A DNA stretch of 64,000 bases from JAGVSZ01 sp963747775 (lineage in GTDB: Bacteria > Pseudomonadota > Gammaproteobacteria > Burkholderiales > SG8-39), in contig CAVVGT010000006.1 in NCBI GenBank assembly GCA_963747775.1, positions 1 to 64,000 on the forward strand. Reading direction: 5' to 3'. Below the pieces are notes generated by a model. That model was not told the origin of the DNA. It saw only the letters and a list, made by a program, of their open reading frames with translations, and did no database searches. Numbering within the stretch: position 1 is the first letter of the stretch; each line of letters opens with the position of its first letter. Of the stretch, positions 1-8,744 are shown piece by piece. The translations under genes were made by a program, and so were the position numbers.

Positions 1-306
1 CGCTGTAGGGTTCCGCCCGATCGAAGAACGGCGGATGCTCGATGAAGACGACCTCGAGGTTCGGCTCCAGCTTCTTGCGATAGAAACCCGCGCTGCGCGT
101 GATGCTGTCGACCGGCACGTGCACCGAGCCCGCGAAGTCTCCCGGCGGAAAGGCGATCTTGCGGTAGCGCGGCATGACCACGGTGACACGATGGCCGAGG
201 CGGGCGAGGGCCTTGGGAAGGGCCGCGGAAACGTCGGCGAGGCCGCCCGTCTTCAGGAAGGGGGCCATCTCCGAGTCACGAACGCGACGTGAAGCTTGTC
301 GTCCAT
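1..306 (-). CDS. glgA: Glycogen synthase N-terminus (partial, frameshifted)
   Basis: Start of an ADP-glucose-type glycogen synthase (GT5), cut by the window edge. From the ATG at 306 the minus strand reads MDDKLHVAFV. A one-base loss near 275 then moves the frame, after which the diagnostic KTGGLADV loop (ADP-glucose binding in this family) appears, followed by the Rossmann-like run containing GHRVTVVMPRY. Both pieces together match the first ~100 residues of GlgA. The enzyme extends alpha-1,4-glucan chains in the cytoplasm. The gene is divergent from the secreted protein gene that begins at 559. The KTGGLADV motif makes the family secure; the frameshift is probably a sequence error. Confidence 0.85.
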
Positions 307-558
307 CTGGCCTCGCTGATCGGGGCCCGCGAATCGTGCGGGTGGTGCTCGCCCGCGTGGACCCTAACAAGGCGACCCGTCCCGGTCAAACCGGAACCCT
401 GCCCGAGGCACGGAAGGACACCCGAACTCACCGGGCACCGTAACCCTGGCCGCGCTGCGGAAAACCCTGAGAATGCGCCACTTGTCGACCTGCGCCGCGC
501 TGGCACCGAGGTTGCCTCTTGGTACGGCGAGGCACGACGGCCTCCTGGGGAGCGAGGC

Positions 559-1762
559 ATGGACACGAAGCTGGGCAGTCGCGGAAAGGCGATTCGGACT
601 ATCGGCGCGGTCTTCGTCAGCGGGATGACCGCGAGTTTCGTCCCTTCGGCGCTCGCGGCCACGCCCCCTCGCGGTCAAAGCTCCCTCGCTCATGCCGACC
701 TTGCCGTGTTCGTAAGCGACGGCCGGACCGCCCTCGCTGGGGTCGGCGACGAGACGACCTACGTGATCACGGTGACGAACGCGGGTCCGGCCGCGGTGGT
801 CGGCGCCTCGATCGAAGACACGCTGCCCCACGGCCTGAGCAGCGCCGTCTGGGGCTGCCTCCCCCAGGATGGGGTCACGTGCTCGGAGAAGGGCTCGGGC
901 GATCTGAGCGACCAGCTCGACCTGCCGGCGGGTGCCTCGGCCATCTACCTGATGACCGTGTCCCTGGACGAAGGCGCCGGCGCGAGCGTAGCGAACGTCG
1001 TCAACGTGTCCGCCCCCGCCGACGTGATCGATCCTTCGTCCGGCAACAACCGGGCGGTGGACGTGAACGGAATCGGGATCTCTCCCGCTCACCGTCTCGG
1101 ACATCACCGTGAACCTGCGGAGCGCGGGCCCGACGACCGCGACCGTGCGCATCGATCTCCAAGCGGCGCTCCCCTACAACCTGACCATGGACTTCACGAC
1201 GACCGACGACTCGGCTCTGGCGACCGTCGACTACACGCCGCGGACGGGCTCGCTGACCTTGCCCGCGGGCGCCACCTCGGGCGTGGTGGAGGTCCCGGTG
1301 CTGCCCTCGAACGAGGGCGGCGAGGACCGCCGCTTCTTCGTGGACTTCAAGGTCGCGTCGCCAAGCGGGGTGCCCGATCGCCGCGCGAACGTCACCACGA
1401 GCTGGCCCCGCGGGTTCTACACCATCAGCCCCTGCCGGCTGGTGGACACGCGCACCGCGGAGGTACTCGCGGCGAGCACCACCCGCCGCTTCGGGGTGGC
1501 CGGGCGCTGCGGCATCCCCGCGAACGCCATCGCCGTCGCGGCCAACGTGACCGTGGCCGACGCCACCACGCCCGGCGACCTGCGCGTGTTCGCCGCGGGA
1601 CTCGGCACCCCGGAGGCGTCGAGCCTCAACTTCACGCCCGACCGCACGCGGGCCGCCCAGGCCATGGTCGCCCTGAGCCGCGAAGGCGAGATCGACGTCT
1701 ACTCCGCGCAGGCCACGGGCACCGCGAACCTGGTCCTCGACATCGCCGGATACTTCAAGTGA
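559..1762 (+). CDS. Secreted DUF11/Calx-beta surface protein (frameshifted)
   Basis: Exported protein of about 400 residues. An N-terminal signal peptide ends near the ALA-AT at residue 34. A DUF11 (CARDB-like Ig) domain follows at about 45-170, then a Calx-beta-type domain (LTVSDITVNL onward), then a C-terminal beta-rich domain starting FYTISPCRLVDTR and ending LDIAGYFK. The last domain is frequent at the end of large surface proteins in Acidobacteriota and some Actinomycetota. The frame shifts once near 1,080, inside the linker to the Calx-beta domain, so the two halves lie in different frames. A strong terminator follows at 1823. The role is unknown; such proteins are usually cell-surface adhesins or matrix proteins. 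The start ATG at 559 was chosen because it gives a complete signal peptide. Confidence 0.7.
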
Positions 1763-1822
1763 ACCCCCTCATCATTCGCACCTCGGCTTCTTAGACTCGA
1801 CACCTGAGACCCACACTTCCTC

Positions 1823-1866
1823 GGGCCGCGGCAGGATCTCCTCCCTACCGCGGCCCTTCGTTTTTT
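1823..1866 (+). terminator. Rho-independent terminator
   Basis: A GC-rich inverted repeat, GGGCCGCGG at 1823-1831 and CCGCGGCCC at 1848-1856, is followed by TTCG and a run of six T. It lies 60 bases after the stop of the DUF11 protein and 35 bases before rsmA, so it separates these transcription units. Confidence 0.85.
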
Positions 1867-1900
1867 CCGGGGGCGAGCCGTGGCGGTGTAGGTTCGGCGA

Positions 1901-2678
1901 ATGGGCCGACGACTCGGGCAACATTTCCTCCGCGCTCCTTCGTCGAGCGCCTGCTGCGGACCGTGGCGCCCGGGCCCGACGACGTGTTCCTCGGGGTCGG
2001 CCCCGGCGCGGGCGCCCGTCCCTGCCCCTGGCCGCGCGTTGCCGCCGCGTGGTGGCGGTGGAGGTCGATCCGAAGCTCGCGAAGAACCTCCGCGCACGGG
2101 ACCTCGCGAACGTGGAGGTCGTCGAAGCCGACGCACTCGTCGCCGATCTGGCGAGCCTGGTGCCCCCAGGCTCGCGCGTCGCGGGAACTTGCCGTACCAC
2201 ATCTCGAGCCCGCTGCTGCGGCGGATCCTCGCGCTCCGGGGCCACGTCCGCGATGCGCACGTCATGCTCCAGGACGAAGTCGCGCGCCGCATCGCAGGCC
2301 ATCCCAGCTCCAAGGAGTACGGGTCCTTTCCGTGCTGATCGGCCTTTGGGCGGACGTCGACATCCCGCTGCGCTTCGGCCCCGGGGCCTTCCTCCCCCCG
2401 CCCAAGGTACTGCTCGGCGCTCTTGCGCATCCGGTTCCTCGACAAGCCGCGAGCCGACGCGGGCTCCATGGAGGGCTTCGAGCGCCTGGTGGAGGCGGCC
2501 TTCGCGAAGCGTCGGAAGACCCTCGAAAACAATCTCCAGACGTGTCTATCCCCACCTCGATAGCTCGCTAGGTCGCTCAGCCTGGTGGCGTCGAGACGCG
2601 CGGAGAGCTTGTCGGTCGGTCGAGTTCGCGAGGCTCGCGAAGTGCCTCGAGGCCGGAGAGACGGCCTCGAAGGAATAG
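1901..2678 (+). CDS. rsmA: 16S rRNA dimethyladenosine transferase RsmA/KsgA (multiple frameshifts)
   Basis: Dimethylates A1518 and A1519 of 16S rRNA during small-subunit assembly. Visible motifs in order are GRRLGQHFL at the N-terminus, VVAVEVDP (SAM-binding acidic loop), NLPYHISSPLL (the NLPY catalytic motif), MLQDEVARRI, FGPGAFLPPPKV and FAKRRKTLENNLQ, ending EFARLAKCLEAGETASKE. These sit in all three frames, so at least five one-base indels break the gene; joined up they give the usual ~260 residues. Since the enzyme is nearly universal and every motif is conserved, the breaks look like sequence error rather than decay. tgt starts five bases downstream. A relic of a second rsmA 3' end lies at 8583-8744. 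Confidence 0.85.
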
Positions 2679-2682
2679 GTGC

Positions 2683-3830
2683 ATGCCTCCCTCGCGGCTC
2701 GACTTCCGCATCGACGCCCAGGCCAGCGGCTCGCGGGCCCGGGCGGCGCGCTTCCACACGCTCCACGGCGGTTGCTGACGCCGGTCTTCATGCCGGTCGG
2801 CACGCAGGCGACGGTCAGGGCGCAGTCGCCGGAGGACCTGGAGGCGGCCGGCTCGCAGGTCCTGCTCGCCAACGCCTACCACCTGCTGCTGCGCCCGGGG
2901 CCCGAGGTGTTCGCGCGCCTCGGCGGCATCCATCGCTTCATGAACTGGGCCGGCTCGGTGCTGACCGACTCGGGCGGCTACCAGGTGTTCTCGCTGCCGC
3001 CACTCGCGCGCATCACCGAGGAGGGCGCCGTCTTCCGGAGCTACGTCGACGGCGAGACGCGTCCTGCTCAGCCCCGAGCGCAGCATCGCAGACCCAGCTG
3101 GCGATCGGCAGCGACATCATGATGGTGATGGACCAGTGCGTGCCCGTCGACCGCGGACCACGCCGACGGCGCCGGCGGCGATGCAGCTCACCCACCGCTG
3201 GGCCGCGCGCAGCCTGGCGGCGCGCGGCGACTCGCCCCAGGCGCTCTTCGGCATCGTGCAGGGCGCGCTCTTCGAGGATCTGCGCCGCGAGAGCGCCGCT
3301 GGCCTGACGGACCTGCCCTTCGACGGCTTCGCCATCGGCGGCCTCGCGGTCGGCGAGGGGCGCAACGAGCGCCAGGACGTCTGCGAGCTGACCGCGGCGC
3401 TCCTGCCCCGCGACCTGCCGCGCTACCTGATGGGCGTCGGCACGCCGCTCGACCTGCTCGAGGCGGTCCATCGCGGCGTCGACATGTTCGACTGCATCAT
3501 CCCCTCGGCGCTCGCCAAGCAGGGCGTGGCCTTCACCTCGCGCGGCTACCTCCACCTCCGTCGCGGCGTCTACAAGCTCGCCGAGGAGCCGCTCGACCCG
3601 GGCTGCGCCTGCCCGACCTGCGCGCGCTACTCGCGCGCCTACCTCCATCACCTGATCAAGACCGGCGAGGCGCTCGGCTGGCAGCTGCTCGCCAAGCACA
3701 ACCTGCGCTTCTACCACGAGCTCATGGCGCGAGATCCGGCAGCACATCCTGGCCGACACGTTCTCTTCGTTCTACGCGCGAAAGGCGCCTTCAGCTGGAG
3801 GAGCGCGACCTCGACAACCCGAGCGTTCCG
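2683..3830 (+). CDS. tgt: tRNA-guanine transglycosylase (frameshifted)
   Basis: Exchanges guanine-34 for a queuine precursor in GUN-anticodon tRNAs. ATG at 2683 begins MPPSRLDFRIDA. The frame is broken near 2768, 3060, 3140 and 3728. Visible signatures are LLTPVFMPVGTQATV, VLTDSGGYQVFSL (first catalytic Asp), QALFGIVQG, LMGVGTP, MFDCIIPSALAKQG (nucleophile Asp in FDC) and the zinc motif CACPTC with a following HH. The loop after FDC reads IIPSALAKQG where the common form is VMPTRNARNG, a variation I associate with some delta/acidobacterial homologues. Length of about 380 residues is normal. The 3' end is uncertain because indels blur the junction with the next gene. Confidence 0.85.
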
Positions 3831-3836
3831 CCCCGG

Positions 3837-4751
3837 GTGCGGCCGGCCAGGGCCCTGGCCCTCGGCGCGTACGAGGTCCATCTGGCCCGTGAGGGATTCG
3901 CGAGCATCAGGCACGTCGCCTCGGGCGAAGTGATGCACGCGCGCACCCCGCCCATGGCGGAGGCCCTGAGTCTCTACGTCGATCAATCGCAGCTCGCCGA
4001 GCGGCTGCGACTCGGTCCCTCCGAGACGGCGGCGGACGCTCCTGCGCTCGTGCTCTGGGACGTGGGGCTCGGAGCCGGGGCCAACGCGATGGCCGCCATT
4101 CGCTGCTACGAGCAGGCGGCCGCCGTCCATCCCGTCCGCGCCCTCGAGATCGTCAGCTTCGAAGACGATCTCGACTCCCTGCGGCTCGCCTTCGCCCACC
4201 GCCACCACTTTCCCTACCTGCGCCACGGCGCTCCCGCGGGCCTCCTCGGCTCCGGGCATTGGCGCTCGAGCACGGGCGCGGGCCTCACCTGGCGCCTCGT
4301 CGAAGGGGACGTCTTCCTCACCCTGTCGGAGGTGATGCCGCGTCCGGACCTCGTCTTCTACGACCTCTTCTCCGGGAGGACGCACGCCGAGGCCTGGACG
4401 CTGTCCTCGTTCCGGCGCCTCTTCGCGGCCTTCGGAGAGCGGGACGCGGAGCTCTTCACCTACACCGCGTCCACTGCGGCGCGCGTGGCGATGCTCGGGG
4501 CCGGCTTCCTCGTGGCCACAGGTCGTGCCACCGACGACAAGCCCGAGAGCACCATCGCGTTCACGCCGCGCGCGTTCGACCACGGGAAAGCCCGCCGCCA
4601 CGACCTGCTGGGAGCCGACTGGCTCGCTCGCTGGGAACGTTCCGGTGCCCGCTATCCGAGCGACTTGCGCGAAGCGGACCGCGCCGCGTTCGAGGAAGCG
4701 ATCCTGCAGCACCCGCAGTTTCGGAGTCTCGGCCAACGAACGGGGGCGTGA
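3837..4751 (+). CDS. MnmC/MnmD-like tRNA-modifying methyltransferase
   Basis: 304 residues from a GTG at 3837. It contains the SAM-binding stretch LWDVGLGAGANAMAA and, later, DLVFYDLFSGRTHAEAWT, the pattern of the MnmD (Methyltransf_30) domain that methylates 5-aminomethyl-(2-thio)uridine-34 of tRNA. No C-terminal FAD oxidase (MnmC1) domain is present, so this is a stand-alone methyltransferase. It follows tgt directly, another wobble-base modification gene, which supports a tRNA role. The true start may lie slightly upstream, because the reading frame is open from about 3780 and the tgt end is frameshifted. Substrate is inferred from family and neighbour only. Confidence 0.7.
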   Translation: MRPARALALGAYEVHLAREGFASIRHVASGEVMHARTPPMAEALSLYVDQSQLAERLRLGPSETAADAPALVLWDVGLGAGANAMAAIRCYEQAAAVHPVRALEIVSFEDDLDSLRLAFAHRHHFPYLRHGAPAGLLGSGHWRSSTGAGLTWRLVEGDVFLTLSEVMPRPDLVFYDLFSGRTHAEAWTLSSFRRLFAAFGERDAELFTYTASTAARVAMLGAGFLVATGRATDDKPESTIAFTPRAFDHGKARRHDLLGADWLARWERSGARYPSDLREADRAAFEEAILQHPQFRSLGQRTGA

Positions 4752-4775
4752 GCAGGAGGCATCGATCGCGAGCCG

Positions 4776-5986
4776 TCAGCTGGAGAGCGGGATGTCGAAC
4801 GCGGCGGCCATGCCGTCGGCCACGGCCAGTCCGGACGCGGTCGGCGCCAGGCACCGGCCGCCCTCCGCGGCCGGCGCGCACGACGAGGTGGCCCTCGGCC
4901 GCGAGGCGGGCGACGAGGGCGTCGTTCGCGGCCAGCAGGTCGAACCCGTAGCGTGCCGCGAAGCCGCCGAGGTCGATCCCGGCCGTGGTGCGCAGGCCCA
5001 GCATCACCGCCTCGGTCGCCAGCTCCTTCGGGCCGAGAGACTCCTCGCCCTCGACGGGCCGCTCGCCCGCCGCCAGGCGGCTCTCCCAACGCGGCGTGCG
5101 CCGCTCGTTCCACCAGCGGCGGGCGCCGCCGGCCGGGGACTGCGCCTGGCCTGCGGGCGGCGAGCGAGTGCGCCGAGGGGCCGAGGCCGAGGTAGGGCGT
5201 GTGGTCCCAGTACTTGCGGTTGTGGCGCGACTCGTGTTCGCGGCTGCGCGCGAAGTTGGAGACCTCGTACGCGGAGTAGCCCGCGTCCGCGAGGAAGCGA
5301 TGCGTGAGCTCGAAGAGGCACGGCCTGCTCCCCCTCGGGCATCTCGGAGAGCTGGCCCCGCTTCGCGGCGCACGCCGAAGCGCGTGCCGCGCGTGGATCG
5401 TGAGCTGATAGCACGAGAGGTGCCCCGGCCCGAGCGCGCGACGGCCGCCGCCAGCTCGCGCCGCCAGGCCTCCGCGGTCTGGTCGGGCAGGCCGAAGATG
5501 AGGTCGACCGAGACGGTGTCGAAGCCGGCGGCCTGCGCGGTCTCGACCGCGGCCCGCGCCTGCCGCGGCGCTGTGGCGGCGGCCGAGGAAGCGGAGGGCC
5601 TCGTCGGAGAAGGACTGCACCCCGAGGGAGAGGGTTCGCACGCCGAGCTCGCGCCAGGCGGCGCAGGCGTCGCGCGTCACGTCCTCGGGGTTGGCCTCGA
5701 GGAAGATCCAGGGCGCCGGCGTCGCGAGCGCCAGGTGCGAGCGGCACGCGGCGAGCACGCGCGCGAGGTCCTCGGGCGGCAGCAGCGAAGGCGTGCCCCC
5801 GCCGAAGTACACGGTGTCGAAGGGCCGCGGGTCCCTCCACTCGCGCGCGGCGAGGGGCACCTCGGCGATCAGGTGCTCGACGAAGCGCTTGCGGGCGGGG
5901 ACGCCGCCCTTCAGCACCGAGAAGTCGCAGTACGGGCAGATCGCCGAGCAGAAGGGGATGTGGAGGTAGAGCCCGGGCGCCGCCAT
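4776..5986 (-). CDS. hemW: HemW-like radical SAM heme chaperone (frameshifted)
   Basis: The ATG at 5986 gives MAAPGLYLHIPFC followed by the radical-SAM cluster motif CSAICPYCDF (CxxxCxxC, with the extra HemW Cys), then VYFGGGTPSLL and LGVQSFSDEALRFLGRRHS. After two or more indels the pieces LSCYQLTIHARHA, NRKYWDHTPYLGLGPSAHS and the C-terminus ending DIPLSS follow. Combined length of about 400 residues fits HemW, which inserts heme into respiratory proteins, rather than HemN. It is convergent with the methyltransferase gene, with only 24 bases between the stops. Confidence 0.8.
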
Positions 5987-6024
5987 CTCGCCGTGACCAT
6001 AGCATCGCGCTGTACGCTAGGGGC

Positions 6025-6710
6025 ATGCTCCCCTGGATCACCCTCGACGAGGCGCAGAACCGCCGACGGCACCGTGCTCACCCTGGCGCGGCGTGGCACC
6101 GAATGGGAGGTCTGCGTCGACGGTCTCGTCCTGATGTCCAGTCGCGCCCACGGCTCCGAGGAGGACCTGGCGCGCCTCGCCTTCGCGAAGGTAAAGGACG
6201 CGAGGACGGTGTTGATCGGGGGGCTCGGGCTCGGGTTCTCCCTTCGCGCGACCCTGGACCTCCTCGGTCCGCGCGGGAAGGTGGTGGTGGCCGAGCAGTC
6301 CCGCGCGGTGGTGGACTGGAACCGCGTCCACGTGGGCGAGCCTGGCGGGGCGGCCGCTCGAGGACCCGCGCGTCACGGTGCGCGTGGGCGACGTCCGGGA
6401 GCGCATCGGCGAGGCACGCGCCGTCTACGACTTGATCCTGCTGGACGTGGACAACGGGCCGTCGGCGCTGATCCACGACGCGAACGCCCGCCTGTACGAC
6501 GCCACGGGCATCGTCGCGTGCCACGTCGCCTTGAAGGAGGGTGGCGCGCTCGCGGTCTGGGCCACGGGACCGGACGACGGCTACGTGCGCCGTCTGCAGC
6601 GCAGCGGCTTCGACGCCTCCGCCGTCCGGGTGGCCCCGCGCCGCGGCGCGGGCGGGCGCAAGCACGTGGTCTTCGTGGCCGTGAAGGCCGTCACGCGAGG
6701 CGGACGCTAG
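6025..6710 (+). CDS. Spermidine-synthase-like methyltransferase (frameshifted)
   Basis: About 228 residues in three frames: MLPWITLDEAQ; then the run containing VLIGGLGLGFSLRATLDLLG and VVVAEQSRAVVDWNR; then VTVRVGDVRERIG, DLILLDVDNGPSALI and a C-terminus ending TRGGR. The GGLGLG and DVDNGP motifs match class I SAM-dependent enzymes of the spermidine synthase fold. The family includes polyamine synthases and many uncharacterised proteins, so the substrate is unknown. Breaks lie near 6053 and 6345. Its stop codon shares CTAG with the lepA stop on the other strand, so the two genes overlap tail to tail. Confidence 0.65.
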
Positions 6711-8515
6711 CCGTCGTCCTCGTCGTCCTCGGTCCGCAGCACCGACACGAAGGCCGACTGGGGGATCTCGACCGCCCCCACCATCTTCATCTTCTTCTTG
6801 CCTTCCTTCTGCTTCTCGAGGAGCTTGCGCTTGCGGCTGATGTCGCCGCCGTAGCACTTGGCGGTCACGTCCTTGCGGAAGGGGTTGATGGTGGAGCGGG
6901 CGATGATCTGGCCCCCGATGGCACCCTGGATGGCGATCTTGAATTGCTGGCGCGGGATCTTCTTGGCCAGCCGCTCGCAGTAGCGCAGCGCCCGCGGGCG
7001 CGAGAACTCCCGGTGGACGAGCTGCGAGAGGGCATCGACCTTCTCCCCGTTGACGAGGATGTCCACCTTCACCATGTCGCCGAGGCGGTAGTCCAGCATC
7101 TCGTAGTCGAACGAGCCGTAGCCCTGGGTGATCGACTTCAGCCGGTCGTAGAAGTCGAAGAGCACCTCGGCCAGGGGCACCTGGCTCGTGACCTCCATCC
7201 GGCCCGCGGAGAGGTAGTGGAAGGTGGTGTCGACTCCGCGCCGCTCGCGGCACAGCTCCATCACCGTCCCCAGGTAGCGCTCGGGGGTCATGATCGTGGC
7301 CTTGATGTAGGGCTCGTAGGCCTCCTTGATCGCGGCCGGGTCCGGATAGAAGGAGGGGTTGTCGATCCAGACCTCGGAGTCGTTGTTGAGCACGATCCGG
7401 TAGCGCACGGAGGGCGCGGAGAGGATCAGCGACAGGTCGTACTCGCGCTCCAGCCGCTCCTGGACCACGTCGAGGTGGAGGAGGCCCAGGAACCCGCAGC
7501 GAAAGCCGAAGCCGAGGGCGGCCGAGCTGTCCTTCTCGTAGATGAGGGCCGCGTCGTTGAGCTTCAGCTTCTCGAGCGCCTTCGTCAGGTCCTCGTAGTC
7601 GTCCGTGGCCATCGGGTAGATGGAGGAGAAGACCACCGGCTTCGCCTCGCGGTAGCCGGGCACCGGCTCCGCGGCGGGGCGCTCGGCCTCCGTCAGGGTG
7701 TCCCCGATGGCGAGACCCGAGAGGCCCTTCACCCCGGCCAGCACGTAGCCCACCTCGCCCGCGCTGAGCTCGGGGCCGGGGACGTGCTTGAGCCGCTGGT
7801 AGCCCACTTCCTCGACCTTGTGCTCGTGGCCCGAGTGCATGAAGCGGACCCGCGTGCCGGCGCGCAGGGCGCCGTCGAAGAGGCGCACCAGCAGGACCGC
7901 GCCGCGGTAGGGGTCGTACTGGGCGTCGAAGAGCAGCGCCCGTAGCGGCTCCTTGGGGTCGCCCAGGGGCGGGGGCAGCTGCTGGACGATCGCCTCCAGC
8001 AGCTCGTCGATGCCCGTGCCCATCTTGGCGGAGACCTGGATCGACGCGAAGGGATCGAGCCCGAGGTCGCGGTCGATCTCTTCCATCACCCGGTCGACCT
8101 CGGCGGAGGGCAGGTCGATCTTGTTGATCACCGGCACCACCGTGAGCCCGAACTCCATGGCCAGGTACAGATTGGCGACGGTCTGCGCCTCGACCCCCTG
8201 CGAGGCGTCGATCACGAGAAGCGCGCCCTCGCAGCTCATCAGCGAGCGGCGCACCTCGTGCGAGAAGTCGACGTGCCCGGGAGTGTCGATCAGGTTGAGC
8301 TCGTAGGTCTTTCCGTCCTTCGCGGTGTAGGGCAGGCTGACCGTGTTGGCCTTGATGGTGATGCCGCGCTCGCGCTCGAGGTCCATCGAGTCGAGGATCT
8401 GGTCGCGGAAATCCCTCGCGGCCACCGCCCCGCAACTCTGGATGAGGCGATCGGCGAGGGTCGACTTGCCGTGATCGATGTGGGCGATGATGCAGAAGTT
8501 CCGGATGTGGTCCAT
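6707..8515 (-). CDS. lepA: Elongation factor 4 (LepA)
   Basis: Translational GTPase of 602 residues, intact. G1 is AHIDHGKSTL (residues ~10-19), G3 is DTPGHVDF and G4 is NKID. The EF4 C-terminal domain follows, with DITAKCYGGDISRKRKLLE-type residues (here VTAKCYGGDISRKRKLL) near the end and a short acidic tail. LepA acts on ribosomes during initiation and back-translocation. The reading frame is open further upstream, but ATG at 8515 was chosen because it begins at the conserved MDHIRNFCIIAHIDHG and is preceded by GGAG. It is divergent from rnj, with the rsmA relic between them. Confidence 0.97.
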   Translation of the reverse strand: MDHIRNFCIIAHIDHGKSTLADRLIQSCGAVAARDFRDQILDSMDLERERGITIKANTVSLPYTAKDGKTYELNLIDTPGHVDFSHEVRRSLMSCEGALLVIDASQGVEAQTVANLYLAMEFGLTVVPVINKIDLPSAEVDRVMEEIDRDLGLDPFASIQVSAKMGTGIDELLEAIVQQLPPPLGDPKEPLRALLFDAQYDPYRGAVLLVRLFDGALRAGTRVRFMHSGHEHKVEEVGYQRLKHVPGPELSAGEVGYVLAGVKGLSGLAIGDTLTEAERPAAEPVPGYREAKPVVFSSIYPMATDDYEDLTKALEKLKLNDAALIYEKDSSAALGFGFRCGFLGLLHLDVVQERLEREYDLSLILSAPSVRYRIVLNNDSEVWIDNPSFYPDPAAIKEAYEPYIKATIMTPERYLGTVMELCRERRGVDTTFHYLSAGRMEVTSQVPLAEVLFDFYDRLKSITQGYGSFDYEMLDYRLGDMVKVDILVNGEKVDALSQLVHREFSRPRALRYCERLAKKIPRQQFKIAIQGAIGGQIIARSTINPFRKDVTAKCYGGDISRKRKLLEKQKEGKKKMKMVGAVEIPQSAFVSVLRTEDDEDDG

Positions 8516-8582
8516 GGTCTCCTGGGGACTGTGAGGTTCAGGCTCGCTCGTCGTCCGAGGCCTGGCTGATCCTATTTTAGTT

Positions 8583-8744
8583 CTTGTGGACGGCGGCAGG
8601 CTGGCTGGACCCGGGCACCAGAAGACCCTTGAAAACAACCTCCAACTTATCTATCCTAACCTCAAGGATCACTTGAGGTTGCTCAACCTTACGGGGTCAG
8701 GGCGAGCCGGGACGCTATCTGTTGTGGACTGGGGGGGGCGATGA
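8583..8744 (+). pseudogene. Relic of an rsmA (ksgA) 3' end in front of rnj
   Basis: An open stretch without a start of its own reads LVDGG...HQKTLENNLQLIYPN and then RAGTLSVVDW. This matches the extreme C-terminus of KsgA, and the DNA is clearly alignable with rsmA positions ~2505-2640 of this window (for example GAAGACCCT-GAAAACAA-CTCCA). Its in-frame TGA (8742-8744) overlaps the rnj ATG (8741) as ATGA, the form of a translationally coupled operon. The simplest reading is that an ancestral rsmA-rnj operon lost the 5' part of rsmA while the last ~50 codons stayed. The relic is less GC-rich than its surroundings. Confidence 0.7.
8658..8680 (+). other. Hairpin in the rnj leader
   Basis: A perfect 9-bp inverted repeat, AACCTCAAG (8658-8666) and CTTGAGGTT (8672-8680), with a 5-base loop lies inside the rsmA relic, 60 bases before the rnj start. 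No T-run follows, so it is not a terminator. It could fold in the rnj mRNA leader; a role in RNase J autoregulation is speculation. Confidence 0.4.

Noticed and set aside
1901..2678. rsmA as a true pseudogene
   Set aside because: All catalytic motifs are intact and breaks are single-base indels in a near-essential gene, with similar errors in every neighbouring gene; sequence error is more likely.
4985..7945. A 986-codon open frame on the plus strand
   Set aside because: It runs antisense through hemW and lepA and is low-complexity Arg/Ala/Gly/Glu-rich, as expected of shadow frames in high-GC DNA. The genes it covers carry clear motifs.
8685..8700. Second copy of the GGGGTCAGG REP motif
   Set aside because: Only nine bases match and there is no inverted partner; it belongs to the rsmA relic.
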